Shown one piece after another: positions 60,501-64,000 of a stretch of 64,000 nt of DNA. The stretch comes from Brachynemurus nebulosus (taxonomy: Eukaryota > Arthropoda > Insecta > Neuroptera > Myrmeleontidae): the NCBI GenBank assembly GCA_035578155.1, contig JAPWDM010000012.1, positions 17,147,619 through 17,211,618 of the forward strand, given 5' to 3'. Each line of letters opens with the position of its first letter. Positions within the stretch are counted from its first letter, which is position 1. A program made the translations under genes and the position numbers. Under the pieces are notes generated by a model. That model worked only from the letters and a program-made list of their open reading frames with translations. It did no database searches and was not told the DNA's origin.

Positions 60501-61218
60501 GCATTTTTGCTGTATGAAGTTGCATCCCATCCAAGAGTTTTCAAACAATTACGTCACGAAATTGATACGAAAATAACAGATGATCTAACTTACGAGTCTT
60601 TGTCGCAACTACCCTATTTAGATAGTTGTTTTAATGGTAGTATTAAAATATGTTTCATCGCGCTTACAACCAGTACCAATTAAAATTTATCTAATAATTG
60701 TAGAATCGCTCAGAAAGAATACTCCCATCTTGTTTCAAGCGAGAGAATGTACCGAACCCTTTACGTTACCGCCACCCTATAAAGGCTACCCACAACTGAC
60801 AGTTGAAAAGGGAACATACGTTTTTATTCCAAGCTATTTGTTGCATCACGATCCGAAATACTATCCAGATCCTGATTCGTTTATGCCAGAACGATTCTAT
60901 AACGATCAACGGAATGAGAAACGTGCCGTCGAAATGTTTTTCCCTTTCGGTGATGGCCCACGGATATGTTTAGGTAAATTGAAAAACACTTGAACAGTTT
61001 GTACAAAATCAAATTTTGCCATATATATGATTTCAGGACGTAATTTTGGTACGGCTCAAATCAAAGCTGCTACGGTTGCGTTGGTTAAAAATTTTGATAT
61101 AATTGTTAACAGTAAAACAAAAGAAGTGAAGGAGCCCCAGAGTCCAATATTTGTAAATGTACCGTCTGGGAATATATATTTGGATATTTATGACCGTGGT
61201 GAAATTTATACGGAATAA
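48552..61218 (+). CDS. cytochrome P450, CYP6-type (gene 3), with a 10.8-kb intron
   Basis: Exons are 48552-48739, 48809-49046, 49114-49406, 60225-60365, 60431-60636, 60704-60973 and 61037-61218, again 505 residues with every border and phase conserved. Landmarks are the anchor, YWRKRNVPYVKPTFPFG, W127xxxR131, I-helix DGVDTSS, K-helix ESLR, PERF and FPFGDGPRICLG with Cys444. Intron 3 (49407-60224) has grown to 10818 bp (gene 1: 1255, gene 2: 2703) through the giant hAT-bounded palindromic element and a small hAT MITE, yet no exon is damaged. Whether the gene is still spliced across a 4-kb inverted repeat is not known. The array next to it could alter its expression (inference). Confidence 0.92.
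49600..49669. mobile_element. 70-bp pogo-like MITE, left arm (mirror 59511-59580)
   Basis: CAGTAGAACCCCAATTATCC and its inverse CAGTAGGACCCCAAACTAC resemble pogo/Tigger termini. The mirror copy is part of the arm duplication. Confidence 0.55.
49985..50765 (+). repeat. ~230-bp tandem units, left arm (mirror 58415-59195)
   Basis: About three and a half units with CACGTCAAAAATGTGGGATT, GTGGCCCCAAACTTTTGACA and AAGGTATCCGATCACTTTTT, starting near 49991, 50223, 50455 and 50668. Frames across them are open by chance only. Confidence 0.8.
50766..51962. other. AT-rich arm segment without gene (mirror 57218-58414)
   Basis: No gene is seen. An AATAAA on the minus strand at 51901-51906 serves the DIQG gene. 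Confidence 0.5.
51963..52437 (-). pseudogene. DIQG-type protein with a frame break, left-arm copy
   Basis: Identical to the copy at 56743-57217, described there. Promoter at 52456-52491, poly(A) signal at 51901-51906. Confidence 0.6.
52456..52491 (-). promoter_or_regulatory. TATA plus initiator of the left DIQG gene
   Basis: Mirror of 56689-56724. Confidence 0.6.
52597..52773 (-). CDS. 58-residue basic protein, left-arm copy
   Basis: Identical to the copy at 56407-56583, described there. TATAAAT lies at 52881-52887. Confidence 0.5.
   Translation of the reverse strand: MIIYNSEQSNAKQPSKGLSKPKIIKRKTFKRQHISPENLAFLKSLGLKVKRTWYAPMC
52890..52968 (-). repeat. three 26-bp repeats CTTATCATGGTTAAAGRGCT (mirror 56212-56290)
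   Basis: Three direct copies lie between the 21-bp array and the TATA box of the basic-protein gene, a likely promoter-proximal element. Confidence 0.7.
52963..53575 (+). repeat. 21-bp array rich in TGAGTCA, left arm
   Basis: About 28 copies of GAGTCACTCCGGGAGCAAAAT in tandem. I counted 24 exact TGAGTCA heptamers, the consensus of AP-1 and the core of Maf-type recognition elements. Variation between units is mostly single bases. Because 21 is a multiple of three and the unit lacks stops, long repetitive frames appear on both strands. They lack starts in a proper context and are judged non-coding. Confidence 0.85.
53602..53632 (+). promoter_or_regulatory. core-facing TATA at the left arm/core junction
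   Basis: TATATAT ends at the last arm base (53608). Thirty bases on is ATCAATGG, an initiator-like site, which would give gene A an almost leaderless transcript. The weakest of the promoters in the element. Confidence 0.4.
53633..54235 (+). CDS. core gene A: unknown protein with paired CxxC motifs
   Basis: The main open stretch is 53744-54235, 163 codons from a TTG, with no ATG until residue 26. It contains CEPC (residues 30-33) and CEMC (56-59), a spacing that could bind one zinc ion, then WPQDHIDGPPG between them and a helical C-terminal half (FDMLLYLTKQLLKYDIW, YAQRICQVWDQLP). A coding-like ORF MEWDKMDVSIGEFFERE at 53633-53725 is in the same frame but ends in TAA, with a further TGA at 53735. 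The true start is therefore unresolved: an upstream ORF, a small intron or a damaged N-terminus. AATAAA follows at 54337-54342. I do not recognise the family. Confidence 0.55.
54337..54377. terminator. converging poly(A) signals of the two core genes
   Basis: AATAAA on the plus strand (54337-54342) for gene A and on the minus strand (54372-54377) for gene B lie 30 bp apart, as expected for convergent genes. Confidence 0.55.
54514..55500 (-). CDS. core gene B: C2H2 finger protein with duplicated helical module
   Basis: 328 residues starting MYNCDFCGKAFTRKSNLSRH. One C2H2 finger is complete (Cys4, Cys7, His20, His25; C-x2-C-x12-H-x4-H), close to the BED/Krueppel pattern. A low-complexity Asn/Asp/Ser-rich stretch follows (26-150). 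Two related ~30-residue helical modules lie at 234-264 (LIDELQRLYETSETGEKIL) and 275-303 (LIKELNALKETTVGREIF). The end is acidic (DYDDDDDD). A DNA-binding regulator is plausible, possibly of the element's own array (inference). The start is supported by a TATA/initiator pair 45-75 nt upstream. No family name is claimed. Confidence 0.75.
   Translation of the reverse strand: MYNCDFCGKAFTRKSNLSRHLNAQHNSLNNINDGTIGKNDNSPSKFISYDANNNNKTPADISISRFDDNDDENTSQLQHDIDYSEAILNPFDQKRIDAATEAIQTKFNSLKRGENRHQSENEKDSWSNESKQVNHLTAINNNCNETTSSSQLTKLLGTALDIIMLKEVRNVDSENEAKIVNQVKPISLKRHIASNENVENGALAKHFKQDNLRECRNVNIQSKKIKYWHNPNTLIDELQRLYETSETGEKILNIIRSLEENKNMLLFNVYDREDLIKELNALKETTVGREIFSILRELQKADVIEPLGDYLDETDKEDASDYDDDDDD
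55541..55576 (-). promoter_or_regulatory. core-facing TATA and initiator of gene B at the right junction
   Basis: On the minus strand TATATAAG (55569-55576) is followed 30 nt later by ACAGTT (55541-55546), leaving a leader of about 45 nt to the ATG. The TATATA part belongs to the arm, the rest to the core. Confidence 0.6.
55605..56217 (-). repeat. 21-bp array rich in TGAGTCA, right arm
   Basis: Exact mirror of the left array. It separates the gene B promoter from that of the right-arm basic-protein gene. Confidence 0.85.
56293..56325 (+). promoter_or_regulatory. TATA of the right-arm basic-protein gene
   Basis: TATAAAT at 56293-56299 with GTCAAT about 30 nt downstream. The first ATG after this is the start of the 58-residue frame. 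Confidence 0.45.
56407..56583 (+). CDS. 58-residue basic protein, right-arm copy
   Basis: The frame opens further upstream, but Met at 56407 is the first ATG after the TATA/initiator pair. The product is Lys/Arg-rich (KPKIIKRKTFKRQ) with ISPENLAFLKSLGLKVKR near the end and a YAPMC C-terminus. Size and charge suggest nucleic-acid binding (inference). No family is recognised. Confidence 0.5.
   Translation: MIIYNSEQSNAKQPSKGLSKPKIIKRKTFKRQHISPENLAFLKSLGLKVKRTWYAPMC
56689..56724 (+). promoter_or_regulatory. TATA plus initiator of the right DIQG gene
   Basis: TATATAAA at 56689-56696 and the arthropod initiator TCAGTT at 56719-56724 are spaced exactly 30 nt apart, followed by a 20-nt leader to AAAAAATGG. 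It is the best-formed core promoter in the element. Confidence 0.7.
56743..57217 (+). pseudogene. DIQG-type protein with a +1 frame break, right-arm copy
   Basis: The first frame (56743-57015, 90 codons) reads FLDIQGYQGANNQFYFKEVG, then FNELPKKYERVAAHWLCRN and HGIPWSYGFIPY. The +1 frame (57002-57217) continues with FKGGEKKKWISNLFDG, LNLEEIF and CMIHSDKICSLENC. This order (DxQG start, KE, NxHGxxW, KGxxKKxW, C..H…C..EN) matches an uncharacterised protein family I recall from insect and cnidarian genomes; an RNase H-like exonuclease fold with Asp4/Asp5-region acid has been my working guess, unproven. The break near 56990-57010 is in both arms. It may be an inactivating indel or a programmed +1 shift before the TGA at 57013. 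AATAAA is at 57274-57279. Confidence 0.6.
59616..59768. other. right non-palindromic tail of the hAT-ended element
   Basis: It starts GATGAGC, then a 13-A run, and ends …CTTCGCCGGTCCTG. It has no mirror in the 36-bp left tail apart from the terminal 12 bases. Confidence 0.7.
59879..60089. mobile_element. 211-bp hAT MITE in intron 3 of gene 3
   Basis: CAGTGGCGTACCTAAG at the left and, reversed, CAATGGCCTCACAAG at the right are flanked by CTTATTAG (59871-59878) and ATTATTGG. Gene 2's intron reads GCTCTTATTGGTGAACC at the same place without the insert. Confidence 0.7.
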
Positions 61219-61347
61219 TTATTGTTAAAATATTTTGTTAAGAATCGTATACATTTATGTTTTTTTGTTGTTTTCCAAAGAGTTTTTGTCATCATACTTG
61301 TTGTGTCGAAGATATATAATTTTTGGTTTTAGTTTGTTTCTAAAAGT

Positions 61348-61353
61348 AATAAA
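61348..61353 (+). terminator. poly(A) signal of P450 gene 3
   Basis: AATAAA about 130 nt after the stop codon. Confidence 0.55.
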
Positions 61354-61417
61354 ATTTTTTAAGAATTTATGTAATTCTGCTTATTTATATCAAAATGCAG
61401 AGTTTTATCCATAAAAA

Positions 61418-61665
61418 AGCGAACTGACAACTTTTTTTATTTTTTAAAACCCGCTTAAAGTGAACTGACAACGATTTTTATTTTTTAAAACCCGCTAAAA
61501 GTGAACTGACAACGATTTTTATTTTTTAAAACCCGCTAAAAGTGAACTGACAACGATTTTTATTTTTTAAAACCCGCTTAAAGTGAACTGACAACGATTT
61601 TTATTTTTTAAAACCCGCTAAAAGTGAACTGACAACGATTTTTATTTTTTAAAACCCGCCAAAAA
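61418..61665 (+). repeat. 41-bp minisatellite downstream of gene 3
   Basis: Six near-identical units with GTGAACTGACAACGATTTTT followed by a T-run and AAAACCCGCT, period exactly 41 bp (phrase starts 61460, 61501, 61542, 61583, 61624). Confidence 0.9.
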
Positions 61666-62540
61666 GGACGGGGGTTCATGAAGAAGACCATTCTGCTCGA
61701 AGGTTACCAAGAATCAAAATTTCTTTTGTGATTTTAGCAATAAATAATGCAAATTGAAATTTTTACAAATTTTATTTTATAAAAGTTTTCGAAATTTCGC
61801 CCCTGCTTGCCCCAGCAATGAAGGTTCATAACTGAAGTCATCCTAATTTACTGTGATAACATTTTGAAAAAGAATCGACTGTAGTGTTGTTACCACTTCT
61901 ACTTTGCTGGAAAATTCTAAAAATTTTTCAGTTCTAAAAGGAAAGATTTGAGGCAAAAAATCAAAATTCACTTAAATTAAATGACTTGTGAAAAACTTTT
62001 AATTTTCATCTAAGTTTCATCGATTTTTATAAACAAGGTCTGGAGAAAATCGAAAAAATTCAATTTTTCGATTTTGCCTAAAAGTTAAAAGTGATACGAT
62101 AAGTTCAGAACCAGTGACCAAAATGTTTCAAAAATTTGCTCCTCTTAATGCGGCATACCATAATAGAATTATGTTGGACCTGGTTTAATTTCACTAGCAC
62201 TAGGTGATATGGAAGTACCCGTTAATTTAAGGGCACGTTTTTGCGAGCTTTCCTACTTTGAATTTTTCAAATATATCTCCCTAAAATATAGGTGACGAAC
62301 AAACAAAAAAAAAGAAAGAACTCAACATCCGTTTTTTTAGCTTTTAAAGCAGTGCAAGGCCTCAAAAGGTGAAAGGCTAAATGTGATCGCACATTTTGCA
62401 CACTCTTTACATCGCCAATGTGGACGGGAAAATAAAAGGCAAAAATAATTTTTTTTATGTCAGCCAAAGCAACCTAAAAACAAATTATATAAACTATTTT
62501 ATTACGAGTAATAAGTATCTAAATGAAAATTACACAGTCA
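61666..62540. other. no gene seen
   Basis: AT-rich spacer without recognisable coding sequence. Confidence 0.4.
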
Positions 62541-63040
62541 TTATCATTATAATCAGATTCCTTTATTGACCAGACCGATAAATAATTGCAGATCATTGAT
62601 GGTCACTACAAACACTGAATGTATGTATTTTTATTGTCTCAAATTGCAAATGAAACTAATATACCTATAAGGGTTTATAAAAATACTTATAATTGTATAG
62701 GTTTATAATATATTAAAACATCTTTCCTCGTCTTTTAACTTTTTTTTTTTTTTGTGGAAAGTTTTTAAAGACTCGCACTATATCTCGTCCCAAAAATTCT
62801 TCCAAAATCAGCTCGTACATATTTTACTGTTCCATACATGTTTTAATATCGAATGCGCAAATGTTTTAATTAATTAAATAAATTAAAATATTCGACAACC
62901 CTGATAATTGTCAATGATAATAATATCAAATAAGTACTTCCATGAAATTTTTCAATTATGTACCCATATTAAATGAAATAAAATTATATGCACATATTCG
63001 GAAATAACTCATCTTGGACTTTCGGCTATCCACTGAATAT
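62541..63040 (+). repeat. 5' flank of a fourth P450 duplication unit
   Basis: CCTTTATTGACCAGACCGAT, GATCATTGATGGTCAC and ATCGAATGCGCAAATGTTTT align in order with 35965-37075 and 46808-47130, more diverged than those are from each other. It is cut off by a mariner remnant at 63042. Confidence 0.6.
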
Positions 63041-63041
63041 A

Positions 63042-63300
63042 CGAGGGTCATCCAGAAAGTAAAGAACGTTTCGGTGTAACTAAATAAAAACGAATGATAT
63101 TGATACAAAACTTTATTTACAGCATTGCAACACCTCAATCTATTTTTCGATATAGTAACCGTAGGTGTCAAGGCACTTGTTGTAGTGTGTCACCAGTTTT
63201 TCGATACCGACGTTGTCCTCTTCAGCCGCCAAAGGTGTATCCAAGGTGCTCTGTCACTATTTCATGTAGCAGAGATCGTAAAATTTGTTTGTAACAACTG
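63042..63300 (-). pseudogene. mariner-family transposase 3' remnant
   Basis: A mariner-like terminus CGAGGGTCATCCAGAAAGTA is followed by a minus-strand C-terminal coding tail: AAEEDNVGIEKL, then NKCLDTYGYYIEK and a stop at 63140-63142. The 'YNKCL…G.Y.EK-stop' ending is typical of mariner transposases. The catalytic part is missing. Confidence 0.7.
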
Positions 63301-63409
63301 AAAAATACTAAAAATGTCCCATATTATACTGAGACAGTAGTAAATACGTTGTTTATTACTATGTTTCCACTCGTTATTTAAAATATCTTTCTTTCAACAA
63401 TTATTACGT

Positions 63410-63665
63410 GGTCAAAAAAATCCATAGTTTTTCGGTAATCTATGTTCTTTGACTCAATATTTACTAACATATTAAAATCAAAATTTTAACTTCAGAAAAT
63501 CTAGTAAATCAGAAGACCACTAGACCAAAAATTATTGAAAAAATATATTTTTATATTCCTTAGATAATATATCCCTTTTAAATGATATCTCACGCAATAT
63601 ATTAACTAAGACTTTAATTTTTGGACCAAAATGACCCACTATTTGACACCCGTCGACTAGTAATA
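63410..63665 (+). repeat. dispersed repeat shared with 46240-46500
   Basis: Same ordered phrases, including GACCAAAATGACCCACTATT and CACCCGTCGACTA. Confidence 0.6.
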
Positions 63666-63674
63666 TATGTGCGC

Positions 63675-64000
63675 CAGGGCCGTAACTAGGCTGAGGCAGC
63701 CGGGGCATTGCCCCGGGACTCCCAGTCGAAGGGCATCCCCAAGAGAATACAAGAATTATTTCTTGGCAAATTTTAAGGGCGGTATTTCTGTAAAATTAGG
63801 GCAGCAAACGAGCAAAAGAAAAAATACCCCTGTCGCAGCATCCTGCATAACATAGCGAATTTTCGTTTATAAAAATCCGTTTTTCTGTGATTTTTCACCC
63901 TTTTAAGTGATTTTTCCTCCTCTTTCTAATGGTGTAAATAAATGTCGAAAAAAATTTTAACTTGAGAAAATTTTGGCAAAAAACTAATTTTTTTCACGAA
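63675..64000. repeat. hAT-like and (TA)n-family repeat ends at the window edge
   Basis: GGGCCGTAACTAGGCTGAGG and GGGGCATTGCCCCGGG resemble short hAT-type ends. The reverse complement of the GCAGGATGCTGCGACAGGGG terminus then starts at about 63825 and runs off the window. Confidence 0.5.

Overview
The window is AT-rich nuclear DNA of an arthropod, almost certainly an insect. The evidence is three intron-split CYP6-type cytochrome P450 genes in tandem, arthropod-style TATA/initiator promoters, long (TA)n tracts and a dense, varied load of DNA transposons. I cannot resolve the order.

Layout. 1-15 kb is a transposon graveyard: TA-flanked inverted-repeat elements, a Ginger-like element with a KRBA2-like gene start (7512-9770), a jockey-type LINE remnant (10.65-11.06 kb), a hAT MITE (12202-12498) and RTE-tail-like repeats. 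P450 gene 1 occupies 15794-19434. A 4.4 kb CACTA-like element (19616-23997) follows. Next is an inverted-repeat element split by a complete, young Ty3/Gypsy retrotransposon on the minus strand (25462-32795, 763-bp LTRs, ATAT target duplication). P450 gene 2 is 38546-43099 and P450 gene 3 is 48552-61218. At 62.5-63.0 kb the 5' flank of a fourth duplication unit begins, so the array probably continues.

The three P450 genes have identical exon lengths (188/238/293/141/206/270/182 nt) and each spells an intact 505-residue enzyme. Because genes 2 and 3 and their flanks are duplicates, insertions in one copy can be read against the empty site in the other. This delimits a PIF/Harbinger MITE, a piggyBac-like MITE, a small hAT MITE and one very large insertion.

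The large insertion (49529-59768, in intron 3 of gene 3) is the most unusual object here. It has hAT-type ends (CAGGRCCGGCGA) and a perfect 8-bp duplication (GTTGGGGA). Inside is a 4044-bp perfect inverted repeat around a 1963-bp unique core. Each arm carries two outward genes, a DIQG-type protein with a frame break and a 58-residue basic protein, plus a 21-bp array holding 24 exact TGAGTCA motifs. The core holds two convergent genes, one with paired CxxC motifs and one C2H2 finger protein. The TATA boxes facing the core lie at the arm/core junctions, so the repeated arms appear to supply the promoters and possible enhancers of all the genes. I recognise no transposase, integrase or polymerase in it.
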